DNA of 64,000 bases from Gemmatimonadota bacterium (GTDB lineage: Bacteria > Gemmatimonadota > Gemmatimonadetes > Longimicrobiales > Gaopeijiaceae): contig JAJDVT010000100.1 in the NCBI GenBank assembly GCA_022826005.1, positions 1-64,000 on the forward strand, given 5' to 3'. Numbering within the stretch: position 1 is the stretch's first letter; every line of letters starts with the position of its first letter. A program made the translations under genes and the position numbers. The notes below the pieces were generated by a model. It ran no database searches and was not told where the DNA came from. It saw nothing but the letters and a program-made list of their open reading frames with translations. Shown here one piece after another: positions 35,866 to 43,640 of the stretch.

Positions 35866-36140
35866 GCGCGGTGTCGGCCTGGGGAATCGCGATCAAGCAT
35901 CGGCTCGTCCGGTTGCCGCCGCCCCTCTCACCACGCCAATATGTGAGCAGCCGACGTGAGTGGCTCGGACTCGAGCCCCTTCCCTTCGATGAATCCGCAG
36001 CGGCGCTGGACACCCGCCTGTCGCCGCTCCACGCCGATCCCTTCGACCGCGGCCTGGTATCGCAGGCAATCCTGAACGGAATGACCATCGTAACCCCGGA
36101 CGAAGCGATCGCCTGCTACCCGGCACCGATCCCATGGTAA
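35838..36140 (+). pseudogene. VapC (PIN-domain) toxin C-terminal remnant
   Basis: One frame encodes about 100 residues matching the C-terminal two thirds of a PIN toxin: ADPGNAVYLSAVSAWGIAIKHR, LGLEPLPFDESAAALD, HADPFDRGLVSQAI and NGMTIVTPDEAI. The first 40 or so residues, with the start codon and first catalytic Asp, are missing. The Glu normally in the SAWEIAIK motif is Gly here, so catalysis would fail even if translated. The 5' end overlaps the queG 3' end in another frame by 28 bases, and the stop overlaps the start of the D-aminoacylase gene. No antitoxin is adjacent. Confidence 0.8.
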
Positions 36141-37858
36141 GAATAGCCCCCCTCCTCGGCCTCCTCGCCCTGCTCCCCGCCCCCGCCACCGCCCAGCAGT
36201 TCGACCTCCTCATCCGGGGCGGGATGGTGCTGGACGGCACGGGGAGCGCCGCCTTCAACGCCGACATCGGCATCGTCGGGGACGAGATAGTCGCGATCGG
36301 TAGGCTCCCCGGCGCCGCCGCTACCCGCGTGATCGACGCTGCCGGCAAGTACGTCGTGCCCGGCTTCATCGACATGCATTCTCACGCGGACCGCATCTTC
36401 GCGTCGGACAACATCGAGGGGCGGCGCGCGCACAACCTGGTGATGCAGGGGATCACCACCTCGGTCTTCGGTCCCGACGGGCGCAATCCCACATGGCCGA
36501 TGTCCGCCGAGATGGAGCTGTACCGCACGCCCGGGGTCGCCACCAACGTGGTGCCGATGGTGGGGCACGGGACCGTGCGCGGGATTGTCATGGGCGACGA
36601 CTACGAGCGTCCGGCGACGGAGGCGGAGATCGCCGAGATGGCCGCGCTCGTGCGCAGCGCGATGGAGGACGGGGCGTGGGGGATGGGCGCCGGTCCCGAG
36701 TACCGCCCGGGCCGGTTCAGCACCACCGCGGAACTGATCGCGCTGGCCCGCGAAGTGGCGCCGTACGACGGCTTCTACTATTCGCACCAGCGCAGCCAGT
36801 CGCCGTTGCCGCTCTGGCAGCTCCCCTCGATGGTGGACGCCCAGCCGCTCACCGGCACCGAGGGCATGCGCGAGACGATCGAGATCGGGAGGGCGGCGGG
36901 GATCCGGGTGGTCGGCACGCACATCAAGGCCAAGGGGACCGACACCTGGGGCCACTCGACCACCGACATCCTCATGATCGAGGCCGCCCGGCGCGAGGGG
37001 GTGGACGTCTACCTCGACCAGTACCCGTACGAGACCTTCGGCGGCGGCCCCGTCGACGTGATCCCCGACTGGGCCTACGCGCCGCCGGGGACCGACCGCT
37101 CCGGCGGCACCGACTCGCCGCTCTGGCGCGACGAAGAGCTGATGAGCCGCCCGCTGGACAACCTGCGCGCCAACCTCTCCGATCCCGTCCTGGCGGCCGA
37201 ACTGGAGCGCGACACCGAGTACCTCCTCAGGCTGCAGGGCGGGGCGGACCGGCACATCGTCGTCGCGGCCCCCGACTTCCCGGAGACGGTTGGCCGGAAC
37301 CTGGCCGAGATCGCGGAGGAGGCCGGCCGCACCCCCTTTGAGCAACTCGTGTACTTCGCGCTGGAGTCGGCCCGACTTCCGCCCGCGGGTATCCGCTTTC
37401 GCCCGGTCGCGGGCCACCGCTTCGACGTCGAGAACTACATGCGGCAGGAGTACACGGCGACCTCGACCGACGGCTTCGTTTCACTGCAGACGCGGCCGGG
37501 CCAGCACCCGCGCTCCTACGGCGCCTTCGTGCGCAAGATCTCTCACTACGTGAAGGAGCGGGAGGTGATCACCCTTCCCTTCGCGGTGCGGTCCTCCACG
37601 GGGCTCCCCGCGCAGATCATCGGGCTGCGCGACCGGGGCGTTCTGCGCGAGGGCTACAAGGCCGATCTGGTCGTCTTCGACTACGACGAACTATCCGCGC
37701 CCGCGACGATCATGGAACCTGACCTGTATCCGACCGGTATAGAACACGTGATCGTCAACGGCCAGTTCACCGTGGACGACGGCCGGCTCACCGGCACTCT
37801 GCCCGGGGTGGTCCTGGACCGGCGGGAGAGAGACGCCAAGGCCAAAGGAGTAAGCTAA
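36134..37858 (+). CDS. Secreted D-aminoacylase-type amidohydrolase (N-acyl-D-amino-acid deacylase family)
   Basis: A 574-residue protein with a signal peptide (about 1-20, PAPATAQQ). The amidohydrolase fold begins FDLLIRGGMVLDGTG and carries the metal motif GFIDMHSHAD (about 82-91). GITTSVFGPDG, VVGTHIKAKG (about 257, carrying the metal-binding His and carbamyl-Lys-type positions) and the family-specific RPGQHPRSYGAFVR (about 455) follow. The C-terminal strand set ends with LVVFDYDELSAPAT. It would hydrolyse N-acylated D-amino acids or related peptides. The start codon overlaps the stop of the VapC remnant, and its stop overlaps the next start (TAATG). Confidence 0.9.
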   Translation: MVRIAPLLGLLALLPAPATAQQFDLLIRGGMVLDGTGSAAFNADIGIVGDEIVAIGRLPGAAATRVIDAAGKYVVPGFIDMHSHADRIFASDNIEGRRAHNLVMQGITTSVFGPDGRNPTWPMSAEMELYRTPGVATNVVPMVGHGTVRGIVMGDDYERPATEAEIAEMAALVRSAMEDGAWGMGAGPEYRPGRFSTTAELIALAREVAPYDGFYYSHQRSQSPLPLWQLPSMVDAQPLTGTEGMRETIEIGRAAGIRVVGTHIKAKGTDTWGHSTTDILMIEAARREGVDVYLDQYPYETFGGGPVDVIPDWAYAPPGTDRSGGTDSPLWRDEELMSRPLDNLRANLSDPVLAAELERDTEYLLRLQGGADRHIVVAAPDFPETVGRNLAEIAEEAGRTPFEQLVYFALESARLPPAGIRFRPVAGHRFDVENYMRQEYTATSTDGFVSLQTRPGQHPRSYGAFVRKISHYVKEREVITLPFAVRSSTGLPAQIIGLRDRGVLREGYKADLVVFDYDELSAPATIMEPDLYPTGIEHVIVNGQFTVDDGRLTGTLPGVVLDRRERDAKAKGVS

Positions 37859-38595
37859 TGATGATCCGGAACGTGAAGAAACAGCTTGGTGGGTTGCTGG
37901 CCGCGGCCGTGCTGGTCGCGGCGCTGCTATGGACGCCCGTGATAGGCACTGCGCAGTCAGGGACCAACCGCATCGCCGGCGAAGGGTTCCTCTGGGGGCA
38001 GTTGGCGGTTCCGCTGGGCGAGTTCCACGACAACGTGGGGCTCGGCGGCGGCGGTGGCCTCGGAGGGCTCCTGTATCTGGGCGACCAGCGCTACGCGGCC
38101 CTTCGCGCCGAAGGCAGCTTCGTCATCTACGGCTCCGAGACCGTGAGACGTCCGCTGAGCCCGACGGTCCCGTTCGTGGACGTGGACGTCGAGACCACCA
38201 ACTCGATCCTGGCGGCGGGCGTCGGACCGCAGGTCTTCCTCGCCAACGGACCGATCAGGCCCTACATCTACGGCACCGTGGGGCTGTCCTATTTCGTCAC
38301 CCAGACGTCCGTAAAGGGTGACCATGACGACGAGCCCATCGCCAGCACGACAAACTTCGACGACCTCAACCTGTCGCTGAGCGGCGGCGGCGGGTTCTCT
38401 GTGAGGGTCCATGAGGGCGACGTGTCGGTCAATCTCGACCTGTCTGCCGTCTACAACCACAACGGACTGGCGGAATACCTTGCCGAAGGCGGACTGCGGG
38501 AGCTTCGCGGCGGCCGCTGGGTGGCGGACCCCATCGCGAGCAACGCCAACCTCATCACCTACCGAGTAGGGATTACGATCGGTCCCGGCTGGTGA
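37858..38595 (+). CDS. Small outer-membrane beta-barrel protein
   Basis: A 245-residue protein with a signal peptide (about 1-32, ending GTAQS). Repeated amphipathic strands follow, with Gly/aromatic spacing: GEGFLWGQLAVPLGEF, GLGGLLYLGDQRYAALRAEGSFVIYG, GPIRPYIYGTVGLSYFV and SVNLDLSAVYN. They end in a beta-strand, TYRVGITIGPGW, whose last residue is aromatic, as in OM barrels. It resembles the OmpA/OprF-like barrel group. Its ATG overlaps the hydrolase stop, so the two genes are coupled. Its stop is 13 bases from the end of the convergent LVIVD gene. Confidence 0.7.
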   Translation: MMIRNVKKQLGGLLAAAVLVAALLWTPVIGTAQSGTNRIAGEGFLWGQLAVPLGEFHDNVGLGGGGGLGGLLYLGDQRYAALRAEGSFVIYGSETVRRPLSPTVPFVDVDVETTNSILAAGVGPQVFLANGPIRPYIYGTVGLSYFVTQTSVKGDHDDEPIASTTNFDDLNLSLSGGGGFSVRVHEGDVSVNLDLSAVYNHNGLAEYLAEGGLRELRGGRWVADPIASNANLITYRVGITIGPGW

Positions 38596-38608
38596 TGGCG
38601 GCGGCCGC

Positions 38609-40621
38609 CTACCCCTCCGCGGCCAGGCGTTGCACCGCGTCGACGAGCTTGCCGACCTTGTCCGGGTCGGCCGCGCCGTCCTGCTGGTCCGCGAGTGAGG
38701 TCGCGAGTTCGGTCAGCATGTCGGTCCGCTCGGCGCCCATCGCCTCCTCCGCGGAATCCAGATCACCTCTCGCAGACGCGATCCGCCGGGAGGACAGCCC
38801 GCCCCAGCGCTCCAGCTGGTCCAGGTAGGCGCGCGCCAGCGCGAAGGTCGCCGGCCATTCGAAGATCGGCTGACCCTGGGAGTTGAGCTCGCTGAGCACC
38901 ACCGAGTTGGCGGCATCGATCTCGTTCTGGGTCAGAGCCTCGCTCGGCACCAGCTCGAAGATGTCGAGCCCCCGTGCGATCTCGGAGTTCACGATCACGC
39001 CGTTGTACCAGTAGACCGACCAGCTGCCCGCACTCTGCATCCGCTCCGGGTTGAGCGGGCCGCGGTCGTGGTAGGCGATCTCGACCGGGTTGGTCGGATC
39101 GGTCCAGTCGATGAGCGAAATGCCGCCCTGGTACCAGCCCTGGATCATGATGTCGCGGCCCGGGATCGGGATGAGGGAGCCGTTGTGGGCGACGCAGTTC
39201 TCCAGGTTGGTCTGCGCCGCGGGCATCTTGTAGTAGCTCTGGAAGACCATTTCGCCGTCTTCGATGGTGAAGATGGCGTTGGCGCCCCACTCCATGGGGT
39301 CGTCGAAGCGGCACTTCGGCGCGCCGCCTCCGCCCCACTCGTCCGTAAACATGACCTTGCTGCCGTCGTTGCTGAAGGTGGCGGAGTGCCAGTACGAGAA
39401 GTTGGAGTCGGCAACCGCCGCGAGCCGGAAGGGGTTGGCCGGGTCGGTAATGTCGAGGAGCAGTCCGTAGCCGCCGCAGGCGCCGCCCGCAAGGCCGATC
39501 GCGGGATAGACGGTGATGTCGTGGCACTGGGTCGGCCCGGGCCGCGGCTCGGGTGGGCCCTCGTCCTCTTCCTCCTCTGCCGCAGCCATCTCGTCGGCGT
39601 CCGCCTGCGCCTGTTCTTCAAGCTGCGCGCGCAGCGCCGCGCTGTCGGCAGCGGTCGGATCTCCTTCGCCGCCCCGCGCCTCCACGATGCTGTCCAGCAT
39701 GAGTGCGGCCAGGCGGTCGGGCATGACCCGGTCCTGGCCACGGCGCGTCATGATGAAGGCCCCCGCCGCGCGCGCCTCCTCGATTTCGCGGTAGTCCGCG
39801 GGCGAGAGGCCGTGCCGCGGCGGAGCGACCAGGTCCTGGAAGATCCGCGGCGAGGTCACGATCGCGGCGGCCGTTGGATCGTCCAGCGGAACCCGGATCA
39901 CCTCGATGCGGAACAGCGCCGAGTTCGGATCCTCCTCGGGCGACAGGCCGGAACACCCGGCGAGCTCCTCGGGCGGCCGCACCGACGACGATCCGGAGAC
40001 GTAGATGTAGACGTTCTCGTCGTCGCCGGGGTGCTTCAGCACGGTGTGGGTGTGCGAACCCCGGCAGGTCTGCACGTTCGCGACGTACTCCGGATTGGAA
40101 ATGTCGGAGATGTCGAAGATGCGAATGCCGCGCAGGCGCTCGTGGCTGATCGCCTCCGGCACGCCCTGGTCGCCGCAGTCGAGCCGTCCTCCACGCCCCT
40201 CACCCGACACGAAGAGGAGGTCGCCGTACACGGAAACGTCGCTCTGCGAAGCCGGGCAGACGTAGGTGATCACCGAGGTCGGGTTCGCCGGATCGGAGAC
40301 GTCCCACACCTGGATGCCGTCGTAGTTGCCCTGGATGGCGTAGTTGCCGGTGAAGGCGAGGTCGGAGTTGGTGCTTCCGACGAACGGCTCCTCCGGCGGC
40401 GTGGTCGACAGCATGCGCATGTTCCAGATCGCCTCGCCCGCGTCGAACATGCCGGCCTCGAGGCCGACGCGCGGGTCGGGGGTGGGCGGGTTGAGCTGGA
40501 GGCCGCCGGGCCGCGATTCGCAGCCGTGCAGAGCGGCCACCAGCAGGGCCGCGAAGGAAAGGAGGGCGGGGAGGCGCGTCGCCGTGCGACGGTGGCCGCT
40601 GGGGAGGTCGGTCGGTCTCAT
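38609..40621 (-). CDS. LVIVD-repeat lipoprotein, paralogue C
   Basis: A 670-residue exported lipoprotein (lipobox LHGC, Cys34). A propeller of LVIVD repeats follows: YAIQGNYDGIQVWDVSDPANPTSV, SDVSVYGDLLFVSGEGRG, GIRIFDISDISNPEYVANVQTC, HTVLKHPGDDENVYIYVSG, LLLDITDPANPFRLAAVADS, SLIDWTDPTNPVEIAYHDRG and YWYNGVIVNSEIARGLDIFEL. An acidic, Glu-rich insertion lies at about 330-360 (QADADEMAAAEEEEDEG), and the C-terminal 100 residues are helical. RBS AGGAAGAG is seven bases upstream. It sits 18 bases after the DUF305 gene. The ligand is unknown. Confidence 0.85.
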   Translation of the reverse strand: MRPTDLPSGHRRTATRLPALLSFAALLVAALHGCESRPGGLQLNPPTPDPRVGLEAGMFDAGEAIWNMRMLSTTPPEEPFVGSTNSDLAFTGNYAIQGNYDGIQVWDVSDPANPTSVITYVCPASQSDVSVYGDLLFVSGEGRGGRLDCGDQGVPEAISHERLRGIRIFDISDISNPEYVANVQTCRGSHTHTVLKHPGDDENVYIYVSGSSSVRPPEELAGCSGLSPEEDPNSALFRIEVIRVPLDDPTAAAIVTSPRIFQDLVAPPRHGLSPADYREIEEARAAGAFIMTRRGQDRVMPDRLAALMLDSIVEARGGEGDPTAADSAALRAQLEEQAQADADEMAAAEEEEDEGPPEPRPGPTQCHDITVYPAIGLAGGACGGYGLLLDITDPANPFRLAAVADSNFSYWHSATFSNDGSKVMFTDEWGGGGAPKCRFDDPMEWGANAIFTIEDGEMVFQSYYKMPAAQTNLENCVAHNGSLIPIPGRDIMIQGWYQGGISLIDWTDPTNPVEIAYHDRGPLNPERMQSAGSWSVYWYNGVIVNSEIARGLDIFELVPSEALTQNEIDAANSVVLSELNSQGQPIFEWPATFALARAYLDQLERWGGLSSRRIASARGDLDSAEEAMGAERTDMLTELATSLADQQDGAADPDKVGKLVDAVQRLAAEG

Positions 40622-40639
40622 GGTACTCTTCCTGACTGG

Positions 40640-41368
40640 TTACTGATTCGCTCCACCGAGCGCCTCCAGCATCTGCTCCATCCGGTCGATCTCGGAGCCC
40701 TGATCGGCCTGAATGTCGGAGGCGAGCTTGAATATGAAGTCGTCCTGGGCGGCGCCGTCCGTGGCGAACAGCTCGAGCACCATGGTTACCGCCCCCTTGT
40801 GGTGCTTGATCATATACCGCAGGAACACGCGGTCGTAGTCGCCGCCGCGTGCCTGCCGCAGTTCCTCCATCTCTTCGTCGGTCAGCATGCCCGGCATGTG
40901 CATCGCGTGCGCGGGACCGTGAATCGTCAGGTGGCCCGCCTCGACGTGGATCTCGGGCACTTCGAGTTCACGGTCGCGCAGCCAGATCTGCATGATGTTG
41001 ATTTCGTCGCGCTGCGCGTTGATGATCCGGGCGCAGAGGGTCTGGATGGTTTCGCTGGCGCCGTTGTCCGGCGCGATCCCGCACATGGCCAGCGCCTGTG
41101 CATGGTGGTTGATCATCCCGGTCATGAAGTGGACATCGGCCTCGTGGTAGTACATGAGGGCGCTGTCCGCACGGGCCCGGTAGATGGCCTCCAGGCGCGC
41201 GGCGGTGGCCGCGTCCGGCCGGGTGACGCCGGGGCCGGGTTCGGTGGAGGGGGTCTCGGCGGCGTCGGGCTCGGCGGGAGGCGCGGGCGTGCCGCCCGAT
41301 CCGCCGGGGCAGGCCTGGATCGCGGCGACAAGAATCGTGGTGAAAAGCGTCCGGCTGATCATGGGCAT
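40640..41368 (-). CDS. DUF305 domain lipoprotein-like protein
   Basis: A 242-residue protein. The N-terminus has a signal with a QAC site (about Cys20), then a Pro/Ala/Glu-rich linker to about residue 55. The DUF305 ferritin-like helical domain carries the two family signatures, HFMTGMINHHAQALAMC (about 80-96) and FLRYMIKHHKGAVTM (about 187-201). Each supplies a His-His pair that in this family is proposed to bind metal. Several Met-rich spots (HAMHMPGMLT) suggest copper, which is an inference. It lies between LVIVD paralogues B and C in the same direction. Confidence 0.88.
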   Translation of the reverse strand: MPMISRTLFTTILVAAIQACPGGSGGTPAPPAEPDAAETPSTEPGPGVTRPDAATAARLEAIYRARADSALMYYHEADVHFMTGMINHHAQALAMCGIAPDNGASETIQTLCARIINAQRDEINIMQIWLRDRELEVPEIHVEAGHLTIHGPAHAMHMPGMLTDEEMEELRQARGGDYDRVFLRYMIKHHKGAVTMVLELFATDGAAQDDFIFKLASDIQADQGSEIDRMEQMLEALGGANQ

Positions 41369-41525
41369 ATCGAGGCTGGGCCGTGGGGCCTTGCTCGCCC
41401 CCCGGGCGAGTCAAGCGGATTGGTGAATCATACGGTGGCCCGGTGGTCGCACGCCAGCCCCCCGGCGGCACAGCGCGGCCGGAGGGCTGGCACTTCGTGG
41501 GCCGGCTGCCGACTGATCGCTGGCG

Positions 41526-43589
41526 CTATCCTCCATCCGCCAGCCGCCGGACCGCGTCGGCGAGCTTCGCGACCTTGTCCGGGTCGGCCGCGTCTGCCGT
41601 CTGCGCGGCGAGAGTGGCTGCGAGTGCGTTCAGGGTGGCCCGGCGCCCGGCGACCGAAGCGCGTTCCGCCGTGCGCAGTGCGCTTCGGGCGGAACTGACC
41701 TGACCTGCCGGCATGCCGTGCCAGCGCTCCAGCTGGTCCAGGTATGCCCGCGCCAGCGCGAAGGTCGCCGCCCACTCGAAGATCGGCTGGCCCTGGGAAT
41801 TCAGGTGCGTCAGCTGAACCGAGTTCGCTGCGTCGATCTCGTTCTGCGTCAGCGCGCTGCTAGGCACGAGCTCGAAGATGTCCAGTCCACGCTGAATCTC
41901 CGAGTTCACGATCACACCGTTGTACCAGTAGACGGACCAGCTGCCGGCCATGGACGGCTGGTCGGCCATGAACGGACCGCGGTCGTGGTAGCCGATCTCG
42001 ACGGGGTTCTGCGGGTCCGTCCAGTCGATCAGCGAGATGCCGCCCTGGTACCACCCCTGGATCATGATGTCGCGTCCCGGCACCGGGATGAGCGAGCCGT
42101 TGTGGGCGACGCAGTTCTCGAAGTCCGTCTGCGCCGCGGGCATCTTGAAGTAGCTCTGGAAGACCATCTCCCCGTCCTCGACCGTGAAGATGGCGTTGGC
42201 GCCCCACTCCATCGGGTCGTCGGCGCGGCACTTCGGTCCCATGCCGCCGCCCCACTCGTCGGTGAACATGATCTTGCTGCCGTCGTTGCTGAACGTGGCC
42301 GAGTGCCAGTACGCGAAATTGGAATCGGCCACGGCAGCGAGTCGGCGCGGATTGGCGGGATCGGTGATGTCGAGGAGCAAGCCGTAGCCCTCGCACGCAC
42401 CGCCGGCCAGCCCGATCGCGGGATAGACGGTGATGTCGTGGCACTGGTTCGGGCCGGGTGCGGGGCCATCGCCGCCGCCCGGAGAGATACCGGCCATCAT
42501 CTCCGCGACCATTTCGTCGAAATAGTCGCGCAGGGCGGTGCTGTCGGCCGCGTTTGGCGGACCCTCCCCTCCACGCGCGTCGACGATGCTGTCCAACATC
42601 GGCGTGGTGAACTGGGGAGGAAGCACCTGGACCTGTCCCATGATCTCGATGACGAACTGCCCCTGGGCGCGGGCTTCCTCGACCGCCTTCAGGTCGGCCG
42701 GGGAAGCACCGTGTTGCGGCGGCGCGACCAGGTCCTCGAAGATCCGCGGTGAACTCACGATTGCCGCCGACGCGGGATCGGCTAGAGGCACGCGGATCAC
42801 TTCGATACGGAACAGGGCCGTATTGGGGTCTTCCTGGGGGGAAAGTGCCGAGCAGCCGGGGAGTTCCTCCGCAGGCCGCACGGGAGCCGACCCTGAGACA
42901 TAGATGTAGACGTTCTCGTCGTCGCCGGGGTGCTTCAGCACCGTGTGGGTGTGCGATCCCCGGCAGGTTTGCACGTTCCCGACATACTGCGGAGCCGTGA
43001 TGTCCGAGATGTCGAAGATGCGAATGCCCCGGATCCGCTCGTGACTGACAGCCCCCTGGACCCCCTCGGTGCCGCAATCGAGCCGGGCGCTGTTGTCCTC
43101 GCCGGAGACGAAGAGGAGGTGCTCGTACACCGACACGTCGCTCTGGGAGGCCGGGCAGACGTAGCTCACCACGGAGACCGGATTGGCCGGGTCGGAGATG
43201 TCCCACACCTGGATCCCGTTGAAGTTGCCCTGGATGGCGTAATCCCCGGTAAACGCGAGGTCGGAGTTGATCCCCCCGACGAATGCGTCCGGGGGCGGCG
43301 TCGTGGACAGCATGCGCAGGTTCCAGATCGCTTCGCCCGCGTCGAACATTCCGGGCGCCAGGCCGACGCGGGGATCCGGGGTGGGCGGGTTCACCTGCAG
43401 GCCGGGCGGGTAGAGGTACCCGATATCGATGACGCCAGGCTGCTGGGGGCCCGTGTTCAGCCCGGGTACGCTCACCGAAGCCTGCGTCGCGCAGCCGGGG
43501 ATCGAGAGCAGCAGAGCCCCGAACGCGAGTAGGCCCGCGAGGCGAATTCGATTTGGTGAATAGTCAGCCACGTTGCGTGTCGGCGTCAT
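41526..43589 (-). CDS. LVIVD-repeat lipoprotein, paralogue B
   Basis: A 687-residue protein with the same architecture as paralogue C: signal with SIPGC (Cys33), a GLQVNPPTPDPRVGLAPGMFD lead-in, then LVIVD repeats (GIQVWDISDPANPVSVVSYV, GIRIFDISDITAPQYVGNVQ, LLLDITDPANPRRLAAVADS, SLIDWTDPQNPVEIGYHDRG). A short acidic/Met-rich insertion at about 345-375 (FDEMVAEMMAGISPGGGDG) replaces the Glu-rich one of C. The C-terminal domain is helical with a repeated ADAADPDKVAKLADAV motif. It lies 51 bases after A and 157 bases before DUF305. Confidence 0.85.
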   Translation of the reverse strand: MTPTRNVADYSPNRIRLAGLLAFGALLLSIPGCATQASVSVPGLNTGPQQPGVIDIGYLYPPGLQVNPPTPDPRVGLAPGMFDAGEAIWNLRMLSTTPPPDAFVGGINSDLAFTGDYAIQGNFNGIQVWDISDPANPVSVVSYVCPASQSDVSVYEHLLFVSGEDNSARLDCGTEGVQGAVSHERIRGIRIFDISDITAPQYVGNVQTCRGSHTHTVLKHPGDDENVYIYVSGSAPVRPAEELPGCSALSPQEDPNTALFRIEVIRVPLADPASAAIVSSPRIFEDLVAPPQHGASPADLKAVEEARAQGQFVIEIMGQVQVLPPQFTTPMLDSIVDARGGEGPPNAADSTALRDYFDEMVAEMMAGISPGGGDGPAPGPNQCHDITVYPAIGLAGGACEGYGLLLDITDPANPRRLAAVADSNFAYWHSATFSNDGSKIMFTDEWGGGMGPKCRADDPMEWGANAIFTVEDGEMVFQSYFKMPAAQTDFENCVAHNGSLIPVPGRDIMIQGWYQGGISLIDWTDPQNPVEIGYHDRGPFMADQPSMAGSWSVYWYNGVIVNSEIQRGLDIFELVPSSALTQNEIDAANSVQLTHLNSQGQPIFEWAATFALARAYLDQLERWHGMPAGQVSSARSALRTAERASVAGRRATLNALAATLAAQTADAADPDKVAKLADAVRRLADGG

Positions 43590-43640
43590 GTTGTCTGTTC
43601 CTTGTCAGTGTTCGTTTTGATAGTATCACTCGACCGGTGT

